DNA of 64,000 bases from UBA10348 sp002469915 (lineage in GTDB: Bacteria; Bacteroidota; Rhodothermia; Rhodothermales; UBA10348), in the NCBI GenBank assembly GCA_029249345.1, contig JAQWHM010000016.1, positions 62,001-126,000 on the forward strand. The letters are read 5' to 3'. Below the pieces are notes generated by a model. The model was not told where the DNA came from. It worked only from the letters and a program-made list of their open reading frames with translations, and ran no database searches. Below, one piece after another: positions 8,168 through 18,394 of this stretch. How positions within the stretch are numbered: position 1 is the first letter of the stretch; every line of letters begins with the position of its first letter. Both the position numbers and the translations under genes were made by a program.

Positions 8168-9628
8168 GTGAGTACGGAAAGCATGGATAAGAATCTCGCA
8201 CATACAGCTGACTTCCACGACGAGGCGCCGCTGGTCAAAGGGGATCTCACGTTTCACGACATCACCGAGATCGTCTCCGCTCATACGGAGAAAAAGACCC
8301 CGCTGGCTTGGTTCGGCGCGTTTGGTCTAGCTCTCTCGGGTTTGATGCTCATGCTCGTGATGATCGCTTACCTGTTCTGGAATGGAACCGGCGTCTGGGG
8401 CCTCAATAATCCCGTTGGCTGGGGATACGCCATTGTAAACTTCGTTTTCTGGGTGGGTATTGGCCACGCTGGAACGTTGATTTCGGCTATTCTCTTTCTG
8501 TTTAGGCAGCAATGGAGAACCGCAATTAACCGTTCTGCGGAGGCGATGACCGTCTTCGCCGTAATTTGCGCTCTGGTGTTTCCGGGCATTCACGTTGGGC
8601 GAATTTGGGCAGCATATTGGATGCTTCCAATTCCCAATCAGATGGAGATGTGGCCACAGTTCAAGAGCCCGCTCCTCTGGGATGTGTTCGCTGTTTCAAC
8701 CTATTTCACGGTTTCGGCTGTCTTCTGGTACGTTGGTCTTATTCCGGACATCGCTTCTCTTAGAGACCGTGCAACAGGAATGCGTCGCAAAGTAATGGGT
8801 GTGCTGTCCATGGGATGGACAGGTGCTAACCGCCACTGGCGCAATTACGAAAAAGCGTATCTCCTTCTGGCTGCACTGGCTACGCCACTTGTGCTTTCCG
8901 TGCACTCGGTCGTTTCCTTTGACTTTGCGGTATCGGTTGTGCCTGGATGGCATACCACGATTTTCCCGCCCTACTTTGTCGCTGGAGCCATTTTCTCAGG
9001 GTTTGCGATGGTGGTCACGCTGATGGTCGTAGCCCGTAAGGTCTACAACGTCGAAAACATCATCACGATTGAGCACCTCGAGAAAATGAACATCGTGATC
9101 TTGCTTACCGGCTCGATGGTCGGTTTTGCATACATCACCGAGTTTTTCATCGCGTGGTATTCGGGTGTTCAGTACGAACAATATGCGTTCACCAACAGGG
9201 CGTTTGGCCCATATGCTTGGGCCTACTGGACGATGATGTTCTGTAACTTGATTTTCCCTCAGTTTTTCTGGGTGAAAAAGCTTCGTCGCAGTGTTCCATT
9301 CATGTTCGTTGTCTCCATTTTTGTGAACATCGGCATGTGGTTTGAGCGATTTGTGATTACGGTTACATCGCTTCACCGAGATTATCTGCCGAGCTCTTGG
9401 GACTATTACACGCCTACATTGGTGGATGTGCTTACGTTTGTTGGCACGTTCGGGCTCTTCTTTACCTTCTTCCTTCTCTTCTTGCGCTTCCTCCCAATAG
9501 TGGCTGTGTCAGAAGTGAAAGGTGTTATGCCTCAAGCCGATCCACACTTTTATGACCATGAAGGTGACGGACACGCAGCTGATCATTCAGTTGCTATCGG
9601 GTCAAGTCATGACAAAGAATCCAATTAA
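8168..9628 (+). CDS. actC: Alternative Complex III subunit ActC (NrfD-like integral membrane protein)
   Basis: Integral membrane quinol-binding-type subunit of ACIII, homologous to NrfD/PsrC. The 486 residues contain about ten hydrophobic helices; typical segments are WGYAIVNFVFWVGIGHAGTL, GIHVGRIWAAYW and WHTTIFPPYFVAGAIFSG. The N-terminus (DLTFHDITEIVSAHTEK) is cytoplasmic and hydrophilic, as in other ActC proteins. I take the GTG at 8168; an in-frame ATG at 8183 preceded by GGAAAG is an equal alternative and would drop five residues. It follows actB by 35 bases and precedes actD, the standard order. Secure. Confidence 0.95.
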   Translation: MSTESMDKNLAHTADFHDEAPLVKGDLTFHDITEIVSAHTEKKTPLAWFGAFGLALSGLMLMLVMIAYLFWNGTGVWGLNNPVGWGYAIVNFVFWVGIGHAGTLISAILFLFRQQWRTAINRSAEAMTVFAVICALVFPGIHVGRIWAAYWMLPIPNQMEMWPQFKSPLLWDVFAVSTYFTVSAVFWYVGLIPDIASLRDRATGMRRKVMGVLSMGWTGANRHWRNYEKAYLLLAALATPLVLSVHSVVSFDFAVSVVPGWHTTIFPPYFVAGAIFSGFAMVVTLMVVARKVYNVENIITIEHLEKMNIVILLTGSMVGFAYITEFFIAWYSGVQYEQYAFTNRAFGPYAWAYWTMMFCNLIFPQFFWVKKLRRSVPFMFVVSIFVNIGMWFERFVITVTSLHRDYLPSSWDYYTPTLVDVLTFVGTFGLFFTFFLLFLRFLPIVAVSEVKGVMPQADPHFYDHEGDGHAADHSVAIGSSHDKESN

Positions 9629-9651
9629 TACGTAACGCCTGGTTACAGGCA

Positions 9652-10269
9652 TTGCATGCAAAAGCAATCATGCTGAATCAACTAACAGAAGTCAAGGCCT
9701 CGATGAGCATCTATGAAGCTCAGGAAGAAGAGGTGTATGGCATCCTGGCAGAGTTTTCCAATCCAGGGACACTACTGCACGCTGCACAATCCGTGCGCGA
9801 GGCAGGGTACAGCCATTTTGATACCCATAGCCCGTTCCCCATTCACGGAATGGACAAGGCAATGGGTCTCGGCAATTCAATTATTGGGTGGATAACACTC
9901 TGTGGTGGAATGGCGGGACTCGCCCTAGCCACCTGGATGCAGTGGTGGATGGGTAAGGTTGACTATGCCATGAACATTAGCGGGAAACCGTTTTTTGCGG
10001 TAGAGCCTTCCATTCCAGTTATGTTCGAATTGACGGTGTTGCTCGCTGCGCTCGCAACGGTCGCTGGCATGTTTGCGCTAAACGGGCTTCCCCGTCCGTA
10101 CAACCCATTGTTTTTCTCAACTGAATTTTTGCGTGTAACCGACGATGCATTTTTTCTGCATGTGGCTGCCAGCGATGAACAGTTTGAAAGCGGGACTACG
10201 ACTCAGATGCTGCAAGATTTAGGCGCATTGCATATTGAAACCATTCGGGATACCGGAGAAGAGGACTGA
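9652..10269 (+). CDS. actD: Alternative Complex III subunit ActD (DUF3341)
   Basis: Membrane subunit of ACIII with two helices (about residues 83-102 and 127-150) and cytoplasmic N- and C-terminal domains. The N-terminal domain has the family signature VYGILAEFSNPGTLLHAAQSV and HSPFPIHGMDKAMG; the C-terminal part (FFLHVAASDEQFE) has a ferredoxin-like look. Three in-frame ATGs (9652, 9670, 9703) are possible. 9703 leaves the usual ~10 residues before VYGIL and has AGG just upstream, so the true protein may be 188 rather than 205 residues. Location between actC and actE agrees with the assignment. Confidence 0.92.
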   Translation: MHAKAIMLNQLTEVKASMSIYEAQEEEVYGILAEFSNPGTLLHAAQSVREAGYSHFDTHSPFPIHGMDKAMGLGNSIIGWITLCGGMAGLALATWMQWWMGKVDYAMNISGKPFFAVEPSIPVMFELTVLLAALATVAGMFALNGLPRPYNPLFFSTEFLRVTDDAFFLHVAASDEQFESGTTTQMLQDLGALHIETIRDTGEED

Positions 10270-10286
10270 TCTCAGAGCCATCAACT

Positions 10287-10895
10287 ATGATGAATCGATA
10301 CACTACATACTCTGGAATGCTTGCTTCTCTTCTGGCAGTCGTCGTTTTGACGGGTTGCCAGGGCACCATTTCTCAGAAAGAACCCATTCATATTAATCCT
10401 AATATGGACTGGCAAGAGCGCTTTGAAGCGCAGGAAGCCAATCCATTCTTCGCAGACGGTCGCGCTATGCGAGCGCCAGTGAAGGGAACAGTAGCACGTG
10501 GTTTTCTCAAAGAAAACGATGCTCTCTGGACCGGGAAAACGGCTTCTGGATCGTGGGCATCCATTCCAGTTGAAGTCAATTTAGAATTACTTGAGCGTGG
10601 ACGGGAACGCTACGACATTTTTTGTAGCGTGTGCCACGGTCTGGCCGGTGACGGTCAGGGAATCATTATGACGGGTGGGTATGGATACGTTCCAGCACCA
10701 ACCTTTCATTCTGAAATGGTGCGTGCTCAGGCAGACGGCTATTTGTACAATGCCTTAACCTATGGAGTGCGTAGCATGCCCGGTTATGGAACACAGATAC
10801 CAGTTGAGGATCGTTGGGCCATCGTGGCTTATATCCGCGCGCTTCAGCGTAGTCAGAATGCTTCGGCAAGTGACGTCCCTGAAAACGAACGATAA
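10287..10895 (+). CDS. actE: Alternative Complex III subunit ActE, monohaem cytochrome c lipoprotein
   Basis: Single-haem c-type cytochrome subunit of ACIII, on the periplasmic side. The 202-residue precursor has a lipoprotein signal peptide ending VVVLTGC, so the mature protein is probably anchored by a lipid at that Cys. The haem site is CSVCHG in the block RYDIFCSVCHGLAGDGQG, and a likely Met ligand lies in GVRSMPGYG before the closing helix AIVAYIRALQ. It starts 17 bases after actD and ends 52 bases before actF. Length and order fit ActE. Confidence 0.94.
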   Translation: MMNRYTTYSGMLASLLAVVVLTGCQGTISQKEPIHINPNMDWQERFEAQEANPFFADGRAMRAPVKGTVARGFLKENDALWTGKTASGSWASIPVEVNLELLERGRERYDIFCSVCHGLAGDGQGIIMTGGYGYVPAPTFHSEMVRAQADGYLYNALTYGVRSMPGYGTQIPVEDRWAIVAYIRALQRSQNASASDVPENER

Positions 10896-10947
10896 AATTT
10901 GATACGAAGTCTGTTCGATTCGGAACAGAAAAACGAGCGAAAGCTGT

Positions 10948-12207
10948 ATGTCAGAGAGCGTAAAAAGAAGTAACCCGCTGATGTGGTTTTTGGATCCACT
11001 GACAAGCACAGCCAGTCAGTCAGATCCTGAGTATCGTTACTCATGGTCCAAGATTGCCTGGATGCTTCCATTGGCGATCGGGATCCTTGGCCTTGTGGTC
11101 ACGGCTATCGGGTGGGCAACCAATTCAGAGCAGTTTTACTATTCCTATCTTATTGGTTGGGCATTTTGCCTTTCCATTACTATTGGAGCGTATTTCTTTG
11201 TCGTGATTCAGCATCTGACAAAGGCCCGTTGGAGCGTTGTAATACGCAGAATTCCAGAAGCACTGATCTGGTCTTTTCCTCTTTTGGCGGTCTTAAGTAT
11301 CCCCATTTTATTGGGTATGCATGATTTGTATCACTGGACACACCATGATCTATTCGATCCTGCCAGTGCAAATTACGATCCCGTTATTGCGGGTAAGGAA
11401 GCGTATCTGAATACACCGTTTTTCTTGGCTCGTTTTGCATTCTACTTCCTTTCCTGGACGTGGATTTCCTACAAGCTATACACTCTCAGCGTTCGTCAGG
11501 ACAATGACCCACATCCTGAAATTGCGCCCAAGCAACGTAAATATGCAGCGATTGGTCTTGCCTTAGGCGCGATCACTACCGCGTTTGCAGCGTTTGATAT
11601 TTTGATGTCATTGGATCCGCACTGGTTCTCTACCATTTTCGGTATCTACTTCTTTGCGGGCTCATTTATGATCATCATGGCCGTTATGGCTCTGGTTTCC
11701 ATGATGTTGCAGCGGAAAGGAATGCTGACGGGTTTAATCAAGGTTGACCATTACCAGGACCTCGGTAAGTTTTTGTTCGGGTTTGTCGTGTTTTGGGCCT
11801 ACATCGGGTTTTCCCAGTACATGTTGATCTGGTACGGCAACCTTCCAGAAGAGACTGTGTTTTACCGACACAGATTGGAGCATGGTTGGGGGACGATGTC
11901 AGCGATTCTGTTGATCGGTCACTTCATCATTCCGTTTATCGTGCTGGTTGGCCGTTGGGCCAAAAGAAACCTCGCACTATTTGGTTTCATGTGTATCTAT
12001 ATGCTCGTTATGCATTGGTTCGATTTTTATTGGATCGTTGCACCGGTGCTACATGAACACGTAGCTATGAGCATCTATGATGTAACTGGTGTAATCGGCC
12101 TTTTCGGTGTTTATTCTGCCGCATTTATGTACAGACTTAGCCGTCATGCGTTGGTACCCCAACGCGACCCGAGATTGCACAAGTCGCTTTCATTCACCAA
12201 TACCTGA
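10948..12207 (+). CDS. actF: Alternative Complex III subunit ActF (NrfD-like integral membrane protein)
   Basis: Second NrfD-like membrane subunit of ACIII, paralogous to ActC but shorter (419 residues, about ten helices). Segments such as LIGWAFCLSITIGAYFFVVI, ARWSVVIRRIPEALIWSFP and HDLFDPASANYDPVI are typical of ActF. The complex is thought to couple quinol oxidation to charge movement through these two membrane subunits. It begins at ATG 10948, after actE, and is followed after 9 bases by a small membrane-protein gene that is probably translated with it. Secure. Confidence 0.94.
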   Translation: MSESVKRSNPLMWFLDPLTSTASQSDPEYRYSWSKIAWMLPLAIGILGLVVTAIGWATNSEQFYYSYLIGWAFCLSITIGAYFFVVIQHLTKARWSVVIRRIPEALIWSFPLLAVLSIPILLGMHDLYHWTHHDLFDPASANYDPVIAGKEAYLNTPFFLARFAFYFLSWTWISYKLYTLSVRQDNDPHPEIAPKQRKYAAIGLALGAITTAFAAFDILMSLDPHWFSTIFGIYFFAGSFMIIMAVMALVSMMLQRKGMLTGLIKVDHYQDLGKFLFGFVVFWAYIGFSQYMLIWYGNLPEETVFYRHRLEHGWGTMSAILLIGHFIIPFIVLVGRWAKRNLALFGFMCIYMLVMHWFDFYWIVAPVLHEHVAMSIYDVTGVIGLFGVYSAAFMYRLSRHALVPQRDPRLHKSLSFTNT

Positions 12208-12216
12208 TCGACATTG

Positions 12217-12540
12217 ATGTCGGATAATGATATGTCATCACACGATTTGCATTCCCCTGGTGTTGAACCTGAAGGCGTGAGTCTCCAGGCCATTTTTGGT
12301 AGCATTGCTATTTCAGCGGTGCTTGTCGTGATTCTTGTTGCTATTGGAGTCACGCTTTCAGCCCAGAAATTTCAAGAAATCAAGTTGGAGATGACCGAAG
12401 CGACAGGTTACCCGGTTTTGAGGGAAAGTAATATGGAAGGTGCAGCTAAGCTTTCGGGCTATTCAAAAGGAATGGATGGTTCATATACCATACCTATTGA
12501 ACGAGCCATGGAATTGGAAGCTCAAGAGAGTAACCAGTAG
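12217..12540 (+). CDS. small single-helix membrane protein of the ACIII operon
   Basis: I do not recognise a named family with confidence. The 107 residues have a short cytoplasmic N-terminus rich in Asp, Ser and His, one membrane helix (SIAISAVLVVILVAIGVTLSA, about 28-48), and a soluble tail ending in a Glu-rich segment (IPIERAMELEAQE). It lies 9 bases after actF and just before the SCO gene, inside the ACIII-oxidase operon, so it is a good candidate for an accessory subunit of ACIII (small extra subunits are known in this complex) or for an assembly factor. The ATG at 12217 is used; a TTG three bases upstream is less likely. Function is inferred from position only. Confidence 0.75.
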   Translation: MSDNDMSSHDLHSPGVEPEGVSLQAIFGSIAISAVLVVILVAIGVTLSAQKFQEIKLEMTEATGYPVLRESNMEGAAKLSGYSKGMDGSYTIPIERAMELEAQESNQ

Positions 12541-13384
12541 ATACCAAGACGGAATAGACATTCGTTCTTTTACAAGATATTGCTCGTATATACTGGTTCT
12601 GATTTCTTTAGTAGTCAGACCAGTTGGAACGCAGGATTCAGACCTTCCAACGTCCTTGAATGGCGTGGGATTGGATCAACGACTCGGAGAGTCACTTGCG
12701 ACCGATGTATCACTATTGGATGCCTCGGGAGCGGAAGTGACTATAGACGAGTTGCTTGATGGTGAAACACCTATGGTTTTGAATTTCGTGTATCACGATT
12801 GCCCAATGTTGTGCAGCGTGGTGCTAGATTCATTTACCGAAACGCTCAAACAAATGCCTTGGACACCAGGGGATAAGTTTGAAGTGTTAACGGTTAGTTT
12901 CTCGGCGAAAGAGACCCCGGAAATGGCAGCTACTGCCAAAGATCGGATTCTCAAGAAACTGGGAAGACCTGAAGCTGCTGCGGGCTGGCACTTTTTGACA
13001 GGCTCAGAAGAGAGTATTTCCTCTCTAACCGAATCTGTCGGATTCAAATTCAAATGGGTAGAGTCTGCCCAAGAATTTGCTCATCCATCGGCACTGATTT
13101 TTGTCAGTGGCGAGGGTGTGATAACTAGATATATAAATGGAGTCAATTACCCGGCAGCTGATGTTCGTCGGGCAATTGTGGAAGCATCGGAAGGAAAAGT
13201 CGGATCCGCGTTGGATCAGGTACTTCTCTATTGTTACCGATACGACCCCGACTCCAATTCATATGTGTTACATGCTACTAATCTGATGAAGATCGGTGGC
13301 TTGTTTACCTTAATCGTGATTGGTTTAGGATTGTTTGTTTTCTGGCGACGTGAACGTAGTCGGCAAAATCAGGCAGTGGTTTAA
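12476..13384 (+). CDS. SCO1/SenC family copper chaperone for cytochrome oxidase
   Basis: Thioredoxin-fold protein that delivers copper to, or reduces cysteines of, the CuA site of cytochrome oxidase subunit II in the periplasm. The copper motif is CPMLC in VYHDCPMLCSVVL, with the conserved His in FAHPSALIF. A C-terminal extension (LYCYRYDPDSNSYVLHATN) and a last membrane helix (GLFTLIVIGLGLFVFW) mark the long SCO variant. The start is unclear: ATG at 12440 or 12476 would overlap the previous gene by 65-101 bases, while a clean signal peptide (RSFTRYCSYILVLISLV) would begin at an ATT at 12560. Its place just ahead of coxB fits its role. Confidence 0.88.
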   Translation: MVHIPYLLNEPWNWKLKRVTSRYQDGIDIRSFTRYCSYILVLISLVVRPVGTQDSDLPTSLNGVGLDQRLGESLATDVSLLDASGAEVTIDELLDGETPMVLNFVYHDCPMLCSVVLDSFTETLKQMPWTPGDKFEVLTVSFSAKETPEMAATAKDRILKKLGRPEAAAGWHFLTGSEESISSLTESVGFKFKWVESAQEFAHPSALIFVSGEGVITRYINGVNYPAADVRRAIVEASEGKVGSALDQVLLYCYRYDPDSNSYVLHATNLMKIGGLFTLIVIGLGLFVFWRRERSRQNQAVV

Positions 13385-13429
13385 ACCTGATCATATTTTT
13401 TGAACAAGAGACAAAGAAAGTAATCCAAC

Positions 13430-14356
13430 ATGGGCGATAACGGATCAGTCTGGTTGCCAGATGCCATGTCGACGCTCGCTGGAGAAGTCGACGCCCTGTT
13501 CTGGTTCGTTTTCTGGACCAGTACGATCATTTTTGCCATGGTAATTGTGGCGAAGTTGTACTTCGTATTCCGGTACAAGAGAACAGACGACAAGTATGTG
13601 CCGTCACCGGTACATGAAAGCCAGGCTCTCGAAGCTGCATGGATCGTTTTACCGACCATCCTGACGCTGATTGTTTTCACGTGGGGTTTCGACCTCTTCG
13701 TGAAGATGAGTACGCCTCCACCAGATTCCTACGAAATCACCGTTCGAGGAAAACAGTGGGCATGGGAGTTTGAGTATGCGGAAGGCGCACTGTCTTTCAG
13801 CGAGATGTACGTACCTGTCGGACGCCCAGTTAAGCTCATTATGAGCAGTACGGACGTGTTGCACAGCTTCTTTATTCCGGAATTTCGGATAAAGCATGAT
13901 GTGCTTCCGAATCGATATACATCAGTATGGTTTGAGGCAACCCAAGCGGGGCGGTACCAGATCTACTGTACAGAATATTGTGGAACGGAACACTCCGGTA
14001 TGTTAGCTGAGGTAGTCGTGGTTTCTGAGGAAGACTTTGCTTCTTGGATTCTTGAGCAGAGTCAAGATCTTCCTCCAGCAGAATTGGGCGAGCAGTTGTT
14101 TGCTCAGTGTGCTGCCTGCCACGCCATTGATGGTTCAGTGAAAATCGGACCACCTTTGAACGGCCTCTACGGTACTCAAAGAGCTTTGGCTGATGGTTCA
14201 ACGGTTACGGCCGATGAAGATTACCTCAAAGAGTCGATTTTGAATCCAGCGGCAAAAATTGCTGCAGGATACCAGCCCATTATGCCTGCAGGATATTCAG
14301 GCATGTCGGCTAAACAGATTGATGGCCTAGTTGCCTACATCAAGTCACTTGAATAG
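13430..14356 (+). CDS. coxB: cytochrome c oxidase subunit II with fused cytochrome c (caa3 type)
   Basis: Subunit II of a caa3 oxidase. It accepts electrons at its own haem c, then CuA, and passes them to CoxA. Of 308 residues, two membrane helices lie at about 24-47 and 68-90, then the cupredoxin domain with CuA ligands His145, Cys180, Cys184, His188 and Met191 (CTEYCGTEHSGM). The C-terminal cytochrome c domain has CAACH (Cys227-His231) and a likely Met ligand in IMPAGYSGM. No signal peptide precedes the first helix. The fusion removes the need for a separate soluble cytochrome between ACIII and the oxidase. Followed after 42 bases by coxA. Confidence 0.97.
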   Translation: MGDNGSVWLPDAMSTLAGEVDALFWFVFWTSTIIFAMVIVAKLYFVFRYKRTDDKYVPSPVHESQALEAAWIVLPTILTLIVFTWGFDLFVKMSTPPPDSYEITVRGKQWAWEFEYAEGALSFSEMYVPVGRPVKLIMSSTDVLHSFFIPEFRIKHDVLPNRYTSVWFEATQAGRYQIYCTEYCGTEHSGMLAEVVVVSEEDFASWILEQSQDLPPAELGEQLFAQCAACHAIDGSVKIGPPLNGLYGTQRALADGSTVTADEDYLKESILNPAAKIAAGYQPIMPAGYSGMSAKQIDGLVAYIKSLE

Positions 14357-14398
14357 TCCTTCGGACTCTCACAGTTTTAGATTTATACCTCTATCAAT

Positions 14399-16045
<1,647 letters not shown>

Positions 16046-16111
16046 GCTATTCAGACTAACCGGGCCCGGCAATCATTGATTGCTATAAGGCTCTGAATCA
16101 ACCATTTGATT

Positions 16112-16786
16112 ATGGATAATGCGAGCACAGATCGACCGGCACACCTTAAGCACTATTTTGTGTCGTCCGATCAGCAGTTTGATGCTGCTAAAATGGGAAT
16201 GTGGCTGTTTTTAGTAACAGAAATTCTTCTTTTCAGCGGGATGTTTGTGGCATATACAGTGTTCCGGGTCTGGTATCCGGAAGTGTTTGCTCATTCGGCA
16301 GAATTGCTAGACTGGAAGTTGGGTGGGTTGAATACCATCGTTCTCTTGGCTTCTTCTTTCACCGTGGCTCTTGGAATTCACTATGCGCAGAAAGATAATC
16401 AGAAAGGGTTGGTCCTCAATCTGATATTGACGTTTGTGTTTGCGTGTACTTTCCTAGTTGTCAAGTATTTCGAATACACTAGCAAGTTTGAGCATGGTGT
16501 TTTTCCAGGTGCTGCGTTCGATCCGCATGGTGTGTCCCACGGAGTTGATTACGCGTTATACAACATTCCCTTTGCCGCACAGTTTTTCTCCATCTATTTC
16601 GTGATGACCGGTATCCACGGGTTTCACGTACTAGTAGGAATGGGGTTGTTCATTTGGATCACCAGAAAAGCGATTCGTGGCGACTTCTCTAGTGAATATT
16701 ACACGCCGGTTGAGAATTGCGGATTATACTGGCATCTGGTGGATATCATTTGGATTTTCCTCTTTCCGCTCCTGTATCTGATTTAG
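16112..16786 (+). CDS. coxC: cytochrome c oxidase subunit III
   Basis: Integral membrane subunit III, which stabilises the oxidase and lies close to the entry of the proton path. The 224 residues show about six or seven helices with typical family segments: KMGMWLFLVTEILLFSGMF near the N-terminus, FVMTGIHGFHVLVGMGLF, and the closing NCGLYWHLVDIIWIFLFPLLY. The ATG at 16112 is preferred to a TTG two codons upstream. It lies 66 bases after coxA and 45 before coxD. Secure. Confidence 0.96.
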   Translation: MDNASTDRPAHLKHYFVSSDQQFDAAKMGMWLFLVTEILLFSGMFVAYTVFRVWYPEVFAHSAELLDWKLGGLNTIVLLASSFTVALGIHYAQKDNQKGLVLNLILTFVFACTFLVVKYFEYTSKFEHGVFPGAAFDPHGVSHGVDYALYNIPFAAQFFSIYFVMTGIHGFHVLVGMGLFIWITRKAIRGDFSSEYYTPVENCGLYWHLVDIIWIFLFPLLYLI

Positions 16787-16831
16787 GCTGAACCCGTCCA
16801 TTCTATTTTGGACTCTATACCTCTTTCTACG

Positions 16832-17227
16832 ATGTCACAAGGCCATCATATTACTTCGATCAAGACGCTTTCCATCGTCATTGGGGCGCTTGTTATTCTG
16901 ACCGGCTTAACGGTCTTTACCTCCAGATTCGATCTGGGTGTCTTTACCGTACCACTGGCTCTGGCGATTGCTACGACTAAAGCTGCTCTTGTGGTTACTA
17001 TTTTTATGGCTCTTAGATGGGACAATAAAATAAATGCCGCCATTTTTGGGATAGGCATTCTATTCGTTATTGTCTTTATCTCTTTCGTTTTATTTGATAC
17101 CGCCTTTAGGGGCGATCTGCCTAATACGACAAAAGGTACCATCATGGAAATGGAAGCATCTGAGGCTGAAATGCAAAGTAGGGAGCCAGATGCTTCTACC
17201 CGTCAGTTCAACCGAACTCCGGAATAG
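16832..17227 (+). CDS. coxD: cytochrome c oxidase subunit IV (bacterial type)
   Basis: Small membrane subunit of the caa3 oxidase. The 131 residues have three helices, with LSIVIGALVILTGLTVF, the conserved middle part (LALAIATTKAALVVTIFMAL, then RWDNK) and a third helix ending FVLFDTAFRG. The tail after residue ~95 is hydrophilic and acidic. A TTG at 16808 in frame would add eight residues, but the ATG at 16832 fits the family. It is the last gene before the strong terminator at 17256-17289, so it ends the operon that starts with actA. Confidence 0.9.
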   Translation: MSQGHHITSIKTLSIVIGALVILTGLTVFTSRFDLGVFTVPLALAIATTKAALVVTIFMALRWDNKINAAIFGIGILFVIVFISFVLFDTAFRGDLPNTTKGTIMEMEASEAEMQSREPDASTRQFNRTPE

Positions 17228-17255
17228 AACACGCGATTGATTTTCAGGTATGAAA

Positions 17256-17289
17256 GGGTGGGTCCGGCAAAGCCGGACCCACCCTTTTT
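17256..17289 (+). terminator. strong rho-independent terminator of the act-cox operon
   Basis: A perfect 13-base stem, GGGTGGGTCCGGC paired with GCCGGACCCACCC, closes on an AAA loop and is followed directly by TTTTTG. It lies 29 bases after the coxD stop. Very GC-rich stem plus T-run on the plus strand make this a textbook intrinsic terminator. Confidence 0.95.
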
Positions 17290-17361
17290 GTTTTTAGCGC
17301 CCGCGCGTAACTGTTTGCAGACCTAAAACGTCTTACCTGAAATGCCGTTTAACTCTTTTCT

Positions 17362-17670
17362 ATGCTACAGACCTTTTTCATAGTGATTGGCGCATCAGCT
17401 TCTCTTTTTCTGATGTTCTGGATACTGGCGATCACCCTCCAGTATTTCTATCCGGATACACCTATTCCGCGAGGAAGAGATGCGGACTTGAAAAGACGGC
17501 TCAGAATGAAAGCGGGGGGCTCAACAAACGTTCATTTTGAAGATATCCGAACGTTGGAGCGCGATCGCGTCCATTCAGATGGTTCAGACGAACCCTATCG
17601 ATACGACGAAGGGATGTCTACGGGCTGGCCCGAATCTTGGTGGGATGATCTAGATAGCCGAAAGAACTAA
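17362..17670 (+). CDS. hypothetical single-helix membrane protein
   Basis: Not recognised. The 102 residues start with one hydrophobic helix (about 3-28, FFIVIGASASLFLMFWILAI), followed by an Arg/Lys-rich cytoplasmic-type stretch (DADLKRRLRMKAGG) and an acidic, Trp-rich tail (GWPESWWDDLD). It lies 73 bases after the act-cox terminator on the same strand, so it has its own promoter or depends on readthrough. Its stop overlaps the stop of the converging nucleosidase-like gene by four bases. The neighbourhood hints at a respiratory or envelope role, but that is only position. The ATG start and the smooth N-in helix pattern suggest a real gene. Confidence 0.65.
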   Translation: MLQTFFIVIGASASLFLMFWILAITLQYFYPDTPIPRGRDADLKRRLRMKAGGSTNVHFEDIRTLERDRVHSDGSDEPYRYDEGMSTGWPESWWDDLDSRKN

Positions 17671-18278
17671 TCGTTCTTAAGGGTATCGATATGCTTGTTC
17701 AGGTATTCAGCGAGGGTTTCGTGTGCAGCCGATAGGGATTTGCGGAAGTTCTTATCCTCTATACCCATATGTCCAGATACGACCTTCGCCATCCTACAGG
17801 GCATCCCATGTGTCGCTGAGACGTACGCAACGGCATACCCCGACATATCACTGATGTCTGCTATCCGTTGCCAATAGGACAATTCTGTGGCTCCCTGCAC
17901 CGTATGGTCCTGCGTAACCAGTGTCACAGATTTTAACTCAGCAAACGGTACGGTCAGTGGCATTCGTGGATAGGTAGGAGCGGAGAGCTCTATGCGGTCT
18001 CCTTCGAAAACCTGTCCCACAGACACCAGCTCACCCGTCTTCAACTCATCACTCAACGCTGTGCAGGTACCGGCGTGAACAAGTTTGCTCAGTTTATGAG
18101 ACCTTAGAAGGCGCTCAGTTCGAAGAGCACCCTTAATCTTGCCAATTCCCAGGATAGATACCAAAACGTGATCATCGTGAAAGCTTTCGCCTTCGCTTAG
18201 GCCGTCGAAACGGCCTCTTTCGTACTTAGCCAGAAAAGGTTGGGCTTCTTCAGTAGAGGAAAAGACAATTCCGATCAT
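17667..18278 (-). CDS. divergent MTA/SAH nucleosidase-like (phosphorylase superfamily) protein
   Basis: Belongs to the PNP/MTAN fold that cleaves N-glycosidic bonds of nucleosides such as methylthioadenosine, adenosylhomocysteine or futalosine. The 203 residues keep the start MIGIVFSSTEEAQPF, the GIGKIKGALRTERLL block, KLVHAGTCTALSDELKTGELV and VTQDHTVQG. However, the place of the ribose-binding MEGAA motif reads DMSGYAVAYV (Ser146 for Glu) and the place of the catalytic Asp (ISD) reads VVSGHMG. Activity may thus be altered or lost. It converges on the 102-residue gene with a 4-base overlap. Futalosine hydrolase is one alternative; I cannot decide. Confidence 0.75.
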   Translation of the reverse strand: MIGIVFSSTEEAQPFLAKYERGRFDGLSEGESFHDDHVLVSILGIGKIKGALRTERLLRSHKLSKLVHAGTCTALSDELKTGELVSVGQVFEGDRIELSAPTYPRMPLTVPFAELKSVTLVTQDHTVQGATELSYWQRIADISDMSGYAVAYVSATHGMPCRMAKVVSGHMGIEDKNFRKSLSAAHETLAEYLNKHIDTLKND

Positions 18279-18394
18279 TGAATAGCGAGTTGAAAAACGG
18301 TTAAAGAAAGCAGGTATTCAGTTTTCGCAGTACATTGCGGGCCCCGTACTCAGTCGGTAGGCAACTAGTTAAAGAAACGAAATCGCTTGACAGG

